Assembly: GCA_033782935.1 (NCBI GenBank)
Contig: JAWQEG010000490.1
Span: 2,510,001-2,574,000 of the forward strand
DNA length: 64,000 nt
DNA from: Petrolisthes cinctipes
Lineage: Eukaryota; Arthropoda; Malacostraca; Decapoda; Porcellanidae
Reading direction: 5' to 3'
This document shows, one piece after another, positions 38,459 to 52,166 of this stretch. The notes under the pieces are model-generated. The model did not search any database. It worked only from the letters and a program-made list of their open reading frames with translations, and had not been told where the DNA came from. Both the position numbers and the translations under genes were made by a program. Every line of letters starts with the position of its first letter. The stretch's first letter is position 1.

Positions 38459-40466
38459 AGCATGTTTTTAGCCTATATTTTGAAAATATTCTAGCACTGT
38501 GTAGGCATGTACAGATTGCTTCTGGGACCCCAAAATATTGAATTTTCGGGTGTTTTGGGCCTGAATTTGAGATATAAACGGGTACAGAAGATACATGCAC
38601 ATATTGACTTTGGGCATCTAAAATATCGATTTTCAGCATGTTTTGCGCCTGTATTTTGAAAATACTCTAACACTGATTAGGCATGTACAGATTGCTTCTG
38701 GGACCCCAAAATATTGAATTTTCGGGTGTTTAGAGCCTGAATTTGAGATATAAACGGGTACTGAAGATGCATGCACATATCGACTTTTGTGCACCTAAAA
38801 GATCGATTTTCAGTATGTTTTGAGCATGTATTTTGAAAATACTCTAACACGGAGTAGGCATGTACAGATCGCTTCTGGGACCCCTAAATATCGAATTTTC
38901 GGGTGTTTTGGGACTGAATTTGAGATATCGACTTTTTGGCACCTAAAAGATCGATTTTTAGCATGTTTTTAGCCTATATTTTGAAAATATTCTAGCACTG
39001 AGTAGGCATGTACAGATTGCTTCTGGGACCCCAAAATATTGAATTTTCGGGTGTTTTGAGCCTGAATTTGAGATATAAACGGGTACAGAAGATACATGCA
39101 CATATTGACTTTGGGCACCAAAAATATCGATTTTTAGCATGTTTTGGGCCTGAATTTTGAAAATACTCTAACACGGAGTTGGCATGTACAGATCGCTTCT
39201 AGGACCCCAAAATATCGAATTTTCGGGTGTTTTGAGCCTGAATTTGAGATATAAACGGGTACAGAAGATACATGCACATATTGACTTTGGGCACCAAAAA
39301 TATCGATTTTCAGCATGTTTTGGGCCTGAATTTTGAAAATACTCTAACACTGAGTAGGCATGTACAGATCGCTTCCGGGACCCCAAAATATCGAATTTTC
39401 GGGTGTTTAGGGCCAGAATTTGAGATATAAACGGGTACAGAAGATGCATGCACATATCGACTTTTGGGCACCTAAAAGATCGATTTTCAGTATGTTTTTG
39501 GCCTGTATTTTGAAAATACTCTAACACGGAGTAAGCATGTACAGATACCTTCTGGGACTTCTAAATATCGAATTTTCGGGTGTTTTGGGACTGAATTTGA
39601 GATATCGATTTTTTGGCACCTAAAATGTCGATTTTTAGCATGTTTTTAGCCTATATTTTGAAAATATTCTAGCACTGTGTAGGCATGTACAGATTGCTTC
39701 TGGGACCCCAAAATATTGAATTTTCGGGTGTTTTGGGCCTGAATTTGAGATATAAACGGGTACAGAAGATACATGCACATATCGACTTTTGTGCACCTAA
39801 AAGATCGATTTTCAGTATGTTTTGAGCATGTATTTTGAAAATACTCTAACACGGAGTAGGCATGTACAGATCGCTTCTGGAACCCCTAAATATCGAATTT
39901 TCGGGTGTTTTGGGACTGAATTTGAGATATCGATTTTTTGGCACCTAAAAGATCGATTTTTAGCATATTTTTAGCCTACATTTTGAAAATATTCTAGCAC
40001 TGAGTGCCTAGGCATGTACAGATTGCTTCTGGGACCCCAAAATATTGAATTTTCGGGTGTTTTGAGCCTGAATTAGAGATATAAACGGGTACAGAAGATA
40101 CATGCACATATTGACTTTGGGCACCAAAAATATCGATTTTCAGCATGTTTTGGGCCTGAATTTTGAAAATACTCTAACACGGAGTAGGCATGTACAGATC
40201 GCTTCTGGGACCCCAAAATATCGAATTTTCGGGTGTTTAGGGCCAGAATTTGAGATATAAACGGGTACAGAAGATGCATGCACATATCGACTTTTGGGCA
40301 CATAAAAGATCGATTTTCAGTATGTTTTTGGCCTGTATTTTGAAAATACTCTAACACGGAGTAGGCATGTACACATACCTTCTGGGACCTCTAAATATCG
40401 AATTTTCGGGTGTTTTGGGACTGAATTTGAGATATCGATTTTTTGGCACCTAAAATGTCGATTTTT
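38459..40466 (+). repeat. Mixed block: trimer, tetramer, dimer and a trimer with a GCCT insertion
   Basis: A starts lie at 38459, 38960, 39637 and 39962, with lengths 501, 677, 325 and 505. The tetramer (38960) contains two successive A2-like monomers before B2-C2. The dimer (39637) is an A1/B1 hybrid plus C1. The 505-bp unit has a changed start (agcatatttttagcc) and four extra bases at about 40006-40009, giving gagtgcctaggcatg, which contains the 8-bp palindrome gcctaggc. Confidence 0.9.
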
Positions 40467-41320
40467 AGCATGTTTTTAGCCTATATTTTGAAAATATTCT
40501 AGCACTGTGTAGGCACGTACAGATTGCTTCTGGGACCCCAAAATATTGAATTTTCGGGTGTTTTGAGCCTGAATTTGAGATATAAACGGGTACAAAAGAT
40601 ACATGCACATATTGATTTTGGGCATCTAAAATATCGATTTTCAGCATGTTTTGGGCCTGTATTTTGAAAATACTCTAACACTGAGTAGGCATGTACAGAT
40701 TGCTTCTGGGACCCCAAAATATTGAATTTTCGGGTGTTTTGAGCCTGAATTTGAGATATAAACGGGTACTGAAGATGCATGCACATATCGACTTTTGTGC
40801 ACCTAAAAGATCGATTTTCAGTATGTTTTGAGCATGTATTTTGAAAATACTCTAACACTGAGTAGGCATGTACAGATTGCTTCTGGGACCAGAAAATATT
40901 GAATTTTAGGGTGTTTTGAGCCTGAATTTGAGATATAAACGGGTACAGAAGATACATGCACATATTGACTTTGGGCACCAAAAATATCGATTTTCAGCAT
41001 GTTTTGGGCCTGAATTTTGAAAATACTCTAACACGGAGTAGGCATGTACAGATCGCTTCTGGGACCCCAAAATATCGAATTTTCGGGTGTTTAAGGCCAG
41101 AATTTGAGATATAAACGGGTACAGAAGATGCATGCACATATCGACTTTTGGGCACCTAAAAGATCGATTTTCAGTATGTTTTTGGCCTGTATTTTGAAAA
41201 TACTCTAACACGGAGTAGGCATGTACAGATACCTTCTGGGACCTCTAAATATCGAATTTTTGGGTGTTATGGGACTGAATTTGAGATATCGATTTTTTGG
41301 CACCTATAATATCGATTTTT
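40467..41320 (+). repeat. 854-bp pentamer, the only one in the window
   Basis: The five monomers are A1, B1, a C1-headed A2 hybrid (head agtatgttttgagc, tail gggcaccaaaaat), B2 and C2. Lengths 176, 177, 176, 177 and 148 sum to 854. The third monomer also carries gggaccagaaaatattg, a variant related to ggggccagaaaat near 44055 and 45370. The form is expected from an exchange pairing C1 with A2. Confidence 0.9.
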
Positions 41321-43323
41321 AGCATGTTTTTAGCCTATATTTTAAAAATATTATAGCACTGTGTAGGCATGTACAGATTGCTTCTGGGACCCCAAAATAT
41401 TGAATTTTCGGGTGTTTTGAGCCTTAATTCGAGATATAAACGGGTACAGAAGATACATGCACATATTGACTTTGGGCATCTAAAATATCGATTTTCAGCA
41501 TGTTTTGGGCCTGTATTTTGAAAATACTCTAACACTGAGTAGGCATGTACAGATTGCTTCTGGGACCCCAAAATATTGAATTTTCGGGTGTTTTGAGCCT
41601 GAATTTGAGATATAAACGGGTACTGAAGATGCATGCACATATCGACTTTTGTGCACCTAAAAGATCGATTTTCAGTATGTTTTGAGCATGTATTTTGAAA
41701 ATACTCTTACACGGAGTAGGCATGTACAGATCGCTTCTGGGACCCCTACATATCGAATTTTCGGGTGTTTTGGGACTGAATTTGAGATATCGACTTTTTG
41801 GCACCTAAAAGATCGATTTTTAGCATGTTTTTAGCCTATATTTTGAAAATATTCTAGCACTGAGTAGGCATGTACAGATTGCTTCTGGGACCCCAAAATA
41901 TTGAATTTTCGGGTGTTTTGAGGCTGAATTTGAGAAATAAACGGGTACAGAAGATACATGCACATATTGACTTTGGGCACCAAAAATATAGATTTTCAGC
42001 ATGTTTTATGCCTGAATTTTGAAAATACTCTAACTCGGAGTAGGCATGTACAGATCGCTTCTGGGACCCCAAAATATCGAATTTTCGGGTGTTTAGGGCC
42101 AGAATTTGAGATATAAACGGGTACAGAAGATGCATGCACATATCGACTTTTGGGCACCTAAAAGATCGATTTTCAGTATGTTTTTGGCCTGTATTTTGAA
42201 AATACTCTAACACGGAGTAGGCATGTACAGATACCTTCTGGGACCTCTAAATATCGAATTTTCGGGTGTTTTGGGACTGAATTTGAGATATCGATTTTTT
42301 GGCACCTAAAATGTCGATTTTTAGCATGTTTTTAGCCTATATTTTGAAAATATTCTAGCACTGTGTAGGCATGTACAGATTGCTTCTGGGACCCCAAAAT
42401 ATTGAATTTTCGGGTGTTTTGAGCCTGAATTTGAGATATAAACGGGTACAGAAGATACATGCACATATTGACTTTGGGCATCTAAAATATCGATTTTCAG
42501 CATGTTTTGGGCCTGTATTTTGAAAATACTCTAAAACTGAGTAGGCATGTACAGATTGCTTCTGGGACCCCAAAATATTGAATTTTCGGGTGTTTTGAGC
42601 CTGAATTTGAGATATAAACGGGTACAGAAGATGCATGCACATATCGACTTTTGTGCACCTAAAAGATCGATTTTCAGTATGTTTTGAGCATGTATTTTGA
42701 AAATACTCTAACACGGATTAGGCATGTACAGATCGCTTCTGGGACCCCTAAATATCGAATTTTCGGGTGTTTGGGACTGAATTTGAGATATCGACTTTTT
42801 GGCACCTAAAAGATCGATTTTTAGCATGTTTTTAGCCTATATTTTGAAAATATTCTAGCACTGAGTAGGCATGTACAGATTGCTTCTGGGACCCCAAAAT
42901 ATTGAATTTTCGGGTGTTTTGAGCCTGAATTTGAGATATAAACGGGTACAGAAGATACATGCACATATTGACTTTGGGCACCAAAAATATCGATTTTCAG
43001 CATGTTTTGGGCCTGAATTTTGAAAATACTCTAACACGGAGTAGGCATGTACAGATCGCTTCTGGGACTCCAAAATATCGAATTTTCGGGTGTTTAGGGC
43101 CAGAATTTGAGATATAAACGGGTACAGCAGATGCATGCACATATCGACTTTTGGGCATCTAAAAGATCGATTTTCAGTATGTTTTTGGCCTGTATTTTAT
43201 AAAGACTCTAACACGGAGTAGGCATGTACAGATACCTTCTGGGACCTCTAAATATCGAATTTTCGGGTGTTTTGGGACTGAATTTGAGATATCGATTTTT
43301 TGGCACCTAAAATGTCGATTTTT
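41321..43323 (+). repeat. Four trimers before the 1.3-kb duplication
   Basis: A starts lie at 41321, 41822, 42323 and 42823, with lengths 501, 501, 500 and 501, and classes I, II, I and II. The 500-bp unit has lost one T in C1 (ggtgtttgggactg near 42767). This variant also marks C1 monomers at about 44260, 45572, 47248 and 48928, which helps to define the 42-49 kb domain. Confidence 0.9.
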
Positions 43324-44424
43324 AGCATGTTTTTAGCCTATATTTTGAAAATATTCTAGCACTGTACAGATTGCTGCTGGGACCCCAAAATATTGAATTT
43401 TCGGGTGTTTTGAGCCTGAATTTGATATAAAAACGGGTACAGAAGATACATGCACATATTGACTTTGGGCACCAAAAATATCGATTTTCAGCATGTTTTG
43501 GGCCTGAATTTTGAAAATACTCTAACACGGAGTAGACATGTACAGATCGCTTCTGGGACCCCAAAATATCGAATTTTCGGGTGTTTAGGGCCAGAATTTG
43601 AGATATAAACGGGTACAGAAGATGCATGCACATATCGACTTTTGGGCACCTAAAAGATCGATTTTCAGTATGTTTTTGGCCTGTATTTTGAAAATACTCT
43701 AACACGGAGTAGGCATGTACAGATACCTTCTGGGACCTCTAAATATCGAATTTTCGGGTGTTATGGGACTGAATTTGAGATATCGACTTTTTGGCACCTA
43801 AAATATCGATTTTTAGCATGTTTTTAGCCTATATTTTGAAAATATTCTAGCACTGTGTAGGCATGTACAGATTGCTTCTGGGACCCCAAAATATTGAATT
43901 TTCGGGTGTTTTGAGCCTGAATTTGAGATATAAACGGGTACTGAAGATACATGCACATATTGACTTTGGGCATCTAAAATATCGATTTTCAGCATGTTTT
44001 GGGCCTGTATTTTGAAAATACTCTAACACTGAGTAGGCATGTACAGATTGCTTCTGGGGCCAGAAAATATTGAATTTTCGGGTGTTTTGACCCTGAATTT
44101 GATATATAAACGGGTACAGAAGATACATGCACATATTGACTTTGGGCACCAAAAATATCGATTTTCAGCATGTTTTGGGCCTGAATTTTGAAAATACTCT
44201 AACACGGAGTAGGCATGTACAGATCGCTTCTGGGACCCCTAAATATCGAATTTTCGGGTGTTTGGGACTGAATTTGAGATATCGACTTTTTGGCACCTAA
44301 AAGATCGATTTTTAGCATGTTTTTAGCCTATATTTTGAAAATATTATAGCACTGAGTAGGCATGTACAGATTGCTTCTGGGACCCCAAAATATTGAATTT
44401 TCGGGTGTTTTGAGCCTGAATTTG
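43110..44424 (+). repeat. ~1315-bp HOR, copy 1 of 2
   Basis: Units within it start at 43324 (491 bp), 43815 (499 bp) and 44314. Marks shared with copy 2: gtacagcagatgc near 43125 and 44440, ttttataaagactc near 43196 and 44511, gattgctgctggg, gatataaaaacggg and ggggccagaaaat. The boundaries are estimated from where private marks begin and end, so they are uncertain by some tens of bases. Confidence 0.85.
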
Positions 44425-45739
44425 AGATATAAACGGGTACAGCAGATGCATGCACATATCGACTTTTGGGCATCTAAAAGATCGATTTTCAGTATGTTTT
44501 TGGCCTGTATTTTATAAAGACTCTAACACGGAGTAGGTATGTACAGATACCTTCTGGGACCTCTAAATATCGAATTTTCGGGTGTTTTGGGACTGAATTT
44601 GAGATATCGATTTTTTGGCACCTAAAATGTCGATTTTTAGCATGTTTTTAGCCTATATTTTGAAAATATTCTAGCACTGTACAGATTGCTGCTGGGACCC
44701 CAAAATATTGAATTTTCGGGTGTTTTGAGCCTGAATTTGATATAAAAACGGGTACAGAAGATACATGCACATATTGACTTTGGGCACCAAAAATATCGAT
44801 TTTCAGCATGTTTTGGGCCTGAATTTTGAAAATACTCTAACACGGAGTAGACATGTACAGATCGCTTCTGGGACCCCAAAATATCGAATTTTCGGGTGTT
44901 TAGGGCCAGAATTTGAGATATAAACGGGTACAGAAGATGCATGCACATATCGACTTTTGGGCACCTAAAAGATCGATTTTCAGTATGTTTTTGGCCTGTA
45001 TTTTGAAAATACTCTAACACGGAGTAGGCATGTACAGATACCTTCTGGGACCTCTAAATATCGAATTTTCGGGTGTTATGGGACTGAATTTGAGATATGA
45101 TTTTTTGGCACCTGTAATATCGATTTTTAGCATGTTTTTAGCCTATATTTTGAAAATATTCTAGCACTGTGTAGGCATGTACAGATTGCTTCTGGGACCC
45201 CAAAATATTGAATTTTCGGGTGTTTTGAGCCTGAATTTGAGATATAAACGGGTACTGAAGATACATGCACATATTGACTTTGGGCATCTAAAATATCGAT
45301 TTTCAGCATGTTTTGGGCCTGTATTTTGAAAATACTCTAACACTGAGTAGGCATGTACAGATTGCTTCTGGGGCCAGAAAATATTGAATTTTCGGGTGTT
45401 TTGACCCTGAATTTGAGATATAAACGGGTACAGAAGATACATGCACATATTGACTTTGGGCACCAAAAATATCGATTTTCAGCATGTTTTGGGCCTGAAT
45501 TTTTAAAATACTCTAACACGGAGTAGGCATGTACAGATCGCTTCTGGGACCCCTAAATATCGAATTTTCGGGTGTTTGGGACTGAATTTGAGATATCGAC
45601 TTTTTGGCACCTAAAAGATCGATTTTTAGCATGTTTTTAGCCTATATTTTGAAAATATTATAGCACTGAGTAGGCATGTACAGATTGCTTCTGGGACCCC
45701 AAAATATTGAATTTTCGGGTGTTTTGAGCCTGAATTTGA
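44425..45739 (+). repeat. ~1315-bp HOR, copy 2 of 2
   Basis: This copy carries the same marks at +1314 or +1315. It differs by small changes such as the loss of a base in gagatatgattttttgg near 45096 (unit 44639 is 490 bp) and cctgtaat near 45112. The aaatattatagcactg variant at about 44341 recurs at about 45655, supporting the tandem arrangement. Confidence 0.85.
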
Positions 45740-47305
45740 GATATAAACGGGTACAGAAGATACATGCACATATTGACTTTGGGCACCAAAAATATCGATT
45801 TCCAGCATGTTTTGGGCCTGAATTTTGAAAATACTCTAACACTGAGTAGGCATGTACAGATCGCTTCTGGGACTCCAAAATATCGAATTTTCGGGTGTTT
45901 AGGGCCCGAATTTGAGATATAAACGGGTACAGAAGATGCATGCACATATCGACTTTTGGGCATCTAAAAGATCGATTTTCAGTATGTTTTTGGCCTGTAT
46001 TTTATAAAGACTCTAACACGGAGTAGGCATGTACAGATACCTTCTGGGACCTCAAAATATCAAATTTTCGGGTGTTTTGGGACTGAATTTGAGATATCGA
46101 TTTTTTGGCACCAAAAATGTCGATTTTTAGCATGTTTTTAGCCTATATTTTGAAAATATTCTAGCACTGTGTAGGCATGTACAGATTGCTTCTGGGACCC
46201 CAAAATATTGATTTTTCGGGTGTTTTGAGCCTGAATTTGAGATATAAACGGGTACAGAAGATACATGCACATATTGACTTTGGGCATCTAAAATATCGAT
46301 TTTCAGCATGTTTTGGGCCTGTATTTTGAAAATACTCTAACACTGAGTAGGCATGTACAGATTGCTTCTGGGACCCCAATATATTGAATTTTCGGGTGTT
46401 TTGAGCCTGAATTTGAGATATAAACGGGTACAGAAGATACATGCACATATTGACTTTGGGCACCAAAAATATCGATTTTCAGCATGTTTTGGGCCTGAAT
46501 TTTGAAAATACTCTAACACGGAGTAGGCATGTACAGATCACTTCTGGGACCCCAAAATATCGAATTTTCGGGTGTTTAGGGCCAGAATTTGAGATATAAA
46601 CGGGTACAGAAGATGCATGCACATATCGACTTTTGGGCACCTAAAAGATCGATTTTCAGTATGTTTTTGGCCTGTATTTTGAAAATACTCTAACACGGAG
46701 TAGACATGTACAGATACCTTCTGGGACCTCTAAATATCGAATTTTCGGGTGTTTTGGAACTGAATTTGAGATATCGATTTTTTGGCACCTAAAATAATAA
46801 TTTTCAGCATGTTTTTAGCCTATATTTTTAAAATATTCTAGCACTGTGTAGGCATGTACAGATTGCTTCTGGGACCCCAAAATATTGAATTTTCGGGTGT
46901 TTTGAGCCTGAATTTGAGATATAAACGGGTACAGAAGATACATGCACATATTGACTTTGGGCATCTAAAATATCGATTTTCAGCATGTTTTGGGCCTGTA
47001 TTTTGAAAATACTCTAACACTGAGTAGGCATGTACAGATTGCTTCTGGGACCCCAAAATATTGAATTTTCGGGTGTTTTGAGCCTGAATTTGAGATATAA
47101 ACGGGTACAGAAGATGCATGCACATATCGACTTTTGTGCACCTAAAAGATCGATTTTCAGTATGTTTTGAGCATGTATTTTGAAAATACTCTAACACGGA
47201 GTAGGCATGTACAGATCGCTTCTGGGACCCCTAAATATCGAATTTTCGGGTGTTTGGGACTGAATTTGAGATATCGACTTTTTGGCACCTAAAAGATCGA
47301 TTTTT
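45628..47305 (+). repeat. 1678-bp ten-monomer HOR, copy 1 of 3
   Basis: It consists of a class II trimer (45628, 501 bp), a tetramer A1-(B1/A2)-B2-C2 (46129, 677 bp) and a class I trimer (46806, 500 bp, with the one-base loss in C1). Private marks are gatttccagcatg near 45798 and ttttataaagactc near 46010. Small unshared changes, such as ctcaaaatatcaaat near 46053, show that copies have begun to diverge. Confidence 0.92.
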
Positions 47306-48983
47306 AGCATGTTTTTAGCCTATATTTTGAAAATATTCTAGCACTGAGTAGGCATGTACAGATTGCTTCTGGGACCCCAAAATATTGAATTTTCGGGTGT
47401 TTTGAGCCTGAATTTGAGATATAAACGGGTACAGAAGATACATGCACATATTGACTTTGGGCACCAAAAATATCGATTTCCAGCATGTTTTGGGCCTGAA
47501 TTTTGAAAATACTCTAACACGGAGTAGGCATGTACAGATCGCTTCTGGGACTCCAAAATATCGAATTTTCGGGTGTTTAGGGCCAGAATTTGAGATATAA
47601 ACGGGTACAGAAGATGCATGCACATATCGACTTTTGGGCATCTAAAAGATCGATTTTCAGTATGTTTTTGGCCTGTATTTTATAAAGACTCTAACACGGA
47701 GTAGGCATGTACAGATACCTTCTGGGACCTCTAAATATCGAATTTTCGGGTGTTTTGGGACTGAATTTGAGATATCGATTTTTTGGCACCTAAAATGTCG
47801 ATTTTTAGCATGTTTTTAGCCTATATTTTGAAAATATTCTAGCACTGTGTAGGCATGTACAGATTGCTTCTGGGACCCCAAAATATTGAATTTTCGGGTG
47901 TTTTGAGCCTGAATTTGAGATATAAACGGGTACAGAAGATACATGCACATATTGACTTTGGGCATCTAAAATATCGATTTTCAGCATGTTTTGGGCCTGT
48001 ATTTTGAAAATACTCTAACACTGAGTAGGCATGTACAGATTGCTTCTGGGACCCCAAAATATTGAATTTTCGGGTGTTTTGAGCCTGAATTTGAGATATA
48101 AACGGGTACAGAAGATACATGCACATATTGACTTTGGGCACCAAAAATATCGATTTTCAGCATGTTTTGGGCCTGAATTTTGAAAATACTCTAACACGGA
48201 GTAGGCATGTACAGATCGCTTCTGGGACCCCAAAATATCGAATTTTCGGGTGTTTAGGGCCAGAATTTGAGATATAAACGGGTACAGAAGATGCATGCAC
48301 ATATCGACTTTTGGGCACCTAAAAGATCGATTTTCAGTATGTTTTTGGCCTGTATTTTGAAAATACTCTAACACGGAGTAGGCATGTACAGATACCTTCT
48401 GGGACCTCTAAATATAGAATTTTCGGGTGTTTTGGGACTGAATTTGAGATATCGATTTTTTGGCACCTAAAATATCGATTTTCAGCATTCTTTTAGCCTA
48501 TATTTTGAAAATATTCTAGCACTGTGTAGGCATGTACAGATTGCTTCTGGGACCCCAAAATATTGAATTTTCGGGTGTTTTGAGCCTGAATTTGAGATAT
48601 AAACGGGTACAGAAGATACATGCACATATTGACTTTGGGCATCTAAAATATCGATTTTCAGCATGTTTTGGGCCTGTATTTTGAAAATACTCTAACACTG
48701 AGTAGGCATGTACAGATTGCTTCTGGGACCCCAAAATATTGAATTTTCGGGTGTTTTGAGCCTGAATTTGAGATATAAACGGGTACTGAAGATGCATGCA
48801 CATATCGACTTTTGTGCACCTAAAAGATCGATTTTCAGTATGTTTTGAGCATGTATTTTGAAAATACTCTAACACGGAGTAGGCATGTACAGATCGCTTC
48901 TGGGACCCCTAAATATCGAATTTTCGGGTGTTTGGGACTGAATTTGAGATATCGACTTTTTGGCACCTAAAAGATCGATTTTT
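47306..48983 (+). repeat. 1678-bp ten-monomer HOR, copy 2 of 3
   Basis: The order 501-677-500 is the same (A starts 47306, 47807, 48484). It shares gatttccagcatg with copy 1 and ttttataaagactc with copies 1 and 3. The A monomer of the last trimer starts agcattcttttagcc (near 48486), a private change. Confidence 0.92.
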
Positions 48984-50661
48984 AGCATGTTTTTAGCCTA
49001 TATTTTGAAAATATTCTAGCACTGAGTAGGCATGTACAGATTGCTTCTGGGACCCCAAAATATTGAATTTTTGGGTGTTTTGAGCCTGAATTTGAGATAT
49101 AAACGGGTACAGAAGATACATGCACATATTGACTTTGGGCACCAAAAATATCGATTTTCAGCATGTTTTGGGCCTGAATTTTGAAAATACTCTAACACGG
49201 AGTAGGCATGTACAGATCGCTTCTGGGACTCCAAAATATCGAATTTTCGGGTGTTTACGGCCAGAATTTGAGATATAAACGGGTACAGGAGATGCATGCA
49301 CATATCGACTTTTGGGCATCTAAAAGATCGATTTTCAGTATGTTTTTGGCCTGTATTTTATAAAGACTCTAACACGGAGTAGGCATGTACAGATACCTTC
49401 TGGGACCTCTAAATATCGAATTTTCGGGTGTTTTGGGACTGAATTTGAGATATCGATTTTTTGGCACCTAAAATGTCGATTTTTAGCATGTTTTTAGCCT
49501 ATATTTTGAAAATATTCTAGCACTGTGTAGGCATGTACAGATTGCTTCTGGGACCCCAAAATATTGAATTTTCGGGTATTTTGAGCCTGAATTTGAGATA
49601 TAAACGGGTACAGAAGATACATGCACATATTGACTTTGGGCATCTAAAATATCGATTTTCAGCATGTTTTGGGCTTGTATTTTGAAAATACTCTAACACT
49701 GAGTAGGCATGTACAGATTGCTTCTGGGACCCCAAAATATTGAATTTTCGGGTGTTTTGAGCCTGAATTTGAGATATAAACGGGTACAGAAGATACATGC
49801 ACATATTGACTTTGGTCACCAAAAATATCGATTTTCAGCATGTTTTGGGCCTGAATTTTGAAAATACTCTAACACGGAGTAGGCATGTACAGATCGCTTC
49901 TGGGACCCCAAAATATCGAATTTTCGGGTGTTTAGGGCCAGAATTTGAGATATAAACGGGTACAGAAGATGCATGCACATATCGACTTTTGGGCACCTAA
50001 AAGATCGATTTTCAGTATGTTTTTGGCCTGTATTTTGAAAATACTCTAACACGGAGTAGACATGTACAGATACCTTCTGGGACCTCTAAATATCGAATTT
50101 TCGGGTGTTTTGGGACTGAATTTGAGATATCGATTTTTTGGCACCTAAAATATCAATTTTCAGCATGTTTTTAGCCTATATTTTGAAAATATTCTAGCAC
50201 TGTGTAGGCATGTACAGATTGCTTCTGGGACCCCAAAATATTGAATTTTCGGGTGTTTTGAGCCTGAATTTGAGATATAAACGGGTACAAAAGATACATG
50301 CACATATTGACTTTGGGCACCAAAAATATCGATTTTCAGCATGTTTTGGGCCTGAATTTTGAACATACTCTAACACGGAGTAGGCATGTACAGATTGCTT
50401 CTGGGACCCCAAAATATCGAATTTTCGGGTGTTTAGGGCCAGAATTTGAGATATAAACGGGTACAGAAGATGCATGCACATATCGACTTTTGGGCACCTA
50501 AAAGATCGATTTTCAGTATGTTTTTGGCCTGTATTTTGAAAATACTCTAACACGAAGTAGGCATGTACAGATACCTTCTGGGACCTCTAAATATCGAATT
50601 TTCGGGTGTTTTGGGACTGAATTTGAGATATCGATTTTTTGGCACCTAAAATATCAATTTT
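48984..50661 (+). repeat. 1678-bp ten-monomer HOR, copy 3 of 3, with an altered last trimer
   Basis: The first 1178 bp (A starts 48984 and 49485) follow the HOR. The last trimer (50162, 501 bp) is class II-like with gtacaaaagatac, instead of class I with the one-base loss, so the third copy changes identity near its right end. That trimer is itself duplicated next to it. Confidence 0.88.
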
Positions 50662-51163
50662 CAGCATGTTTTTAGCCTATATTTTGAAAATATTCTAGCA
50701 CTGTGTAGGCATGTACAGATTGCTTCTGGGACCCCAAAATATTGAATTTTCGGGTGTTTTGAGCCTGAATTTGAGATATAAACGGGTACAAAAGATACAT
50801 GCACATATTGACTTTTGGCACCAAAAATATCGATTTTCAGCATGTTTTGGGCCTGAATTTTGAACATACTCTAACACGGAGTAGGCATGTACAGATTGCT
50901 TCTGGGACCCCAAAATATCGAATTTTCGGGTGTTTAGGGCCAGAATTTGAGATATAAACGGGTACAGAAGATGCATGCACATATCGACTTTTGGGCACCT
51001 AAAAGATCGATTTTCAGTATGTTTTTGGCCTGTATTTTGAAAATACTCTAACACGAAGTAGGCATGTACAGATACCTTCTGGGACCTCTAAATATCGAAT
51101 TTTCCGGTGTTTTGGGACTGAATTTGAGATATCGATTTTTTGGCACCTAAAATATCGATTTTC
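50162..51163 (+). repeat. Tandem duplication of a single 501-bp trimer (50162-50662, 50663-51163)
   Basis: Both units share aaaatatcaattttcagcatg before the A start, gtacaaaagatac, ttttgaacatactc, and acacgaagtagg. They differ at a handful of positions, for example gactttgggcacc against gacttttggcacc. Confidence 0.92.
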
Positions 51164-52166
51164 AGCATGTTTTTAGCCTATATTTTGAAAATATTCTAGC
51201 ACTGTGTAGGCATGTACAGATTGCTTCTGGGACCCCAAAATATTGAATTTTCGGGTGTTTTGAGGCTGAATTTGAGATATAAACGGGTACAGAAGATACA
51301 TGCACATATTGACTTTGGGCATCTAAAATATCGATTTTCAGCATGTTTTGGGCCTGTATTTTGAAAATACTCTAACACTGAGTAGGCATGTACAGATCGC
51401 TTCTGGGAACCCAAAATATCGAATTTTCGGGTGTTTAGGGCCAGAATTTGAGATATTATCGGGTACAGAAGATGAATGCACATATCGACTTTTGGGCACC
51501 TAAAAGATCGATTTTCAGTATGTTTTTGGCCTGTATTTTGAAAATACTCTAAAACGGAGTAGGCATGTACAGATACCTTCTGGGACCTCTAAATATCGAA
51601 TTTTCGGGAGTTTTGGGACTGAATTTGAGATATCGATTTTTTGGCACCTAAAATGTCGATTTTTAGCATGTTTTTAGCCTATATTTTGAAAATATTCTAG
51701 CACTGAGTAGGCATGTAAAGATTGCTTCTGGGACCCCAAAATATTGAATTTTCGGGTGTTTTGAGCCTGAATTTGAGATATAAACGGGTACAGAAGATAC
51801 ATGCACATATTGACTTTGGGCACCAAAAATATCGATTTTCAGCATGTTTTGGGCCTGAATTTTGAAAATACTCTAACACGGAGTAGGCATGTACAGATCG
51901 CTTCTGGGACCCCAAAATATCGAATTTTCGGGTGTTTAGGGCCAGAATTTGAGATATAAACGGGTACAGAAGATGCATGCACATATCGACTTTTGGGCAC
52001 CTAAAAGATCGATTTTCAGTATGTTTTTGGCCTGTATTTTTAAAATACTCTAACACAGAGTAGGCATGTACAGATACCTTCTTGGACCTCTAAACATCGA
52101 ATTTTCGGGTGTTATGGGACTGAATTTGATATATCGATTTTTTGGCACCTATAATATCGATTTTTA
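50663..52166 (+). repeat. 1504-bp HOR, copy 1 of 2
   Basis: Units start at 50663, 51164 and 51665 (501, 501 and 502 bp). Marks shared at +1504: gtacaaaagatac, ttttgaggctgaat (near 51260), gatattatcggg (near 51453), gaagatgaatgc, gtaaagattgc (near 51717), cctaaacatcg and gatttttaagcatg. The copy boundary within the first A is not sharply resolved. Confidence 0.9.

Noticed and set aside
40000..40015. GCCTAGGC palindrome as a transposon footprint
   Set aside because: Only four extra bases (gcct) are inserted, with no target-site duplication pair or terminal repeats. A small templated insertion is simpler.
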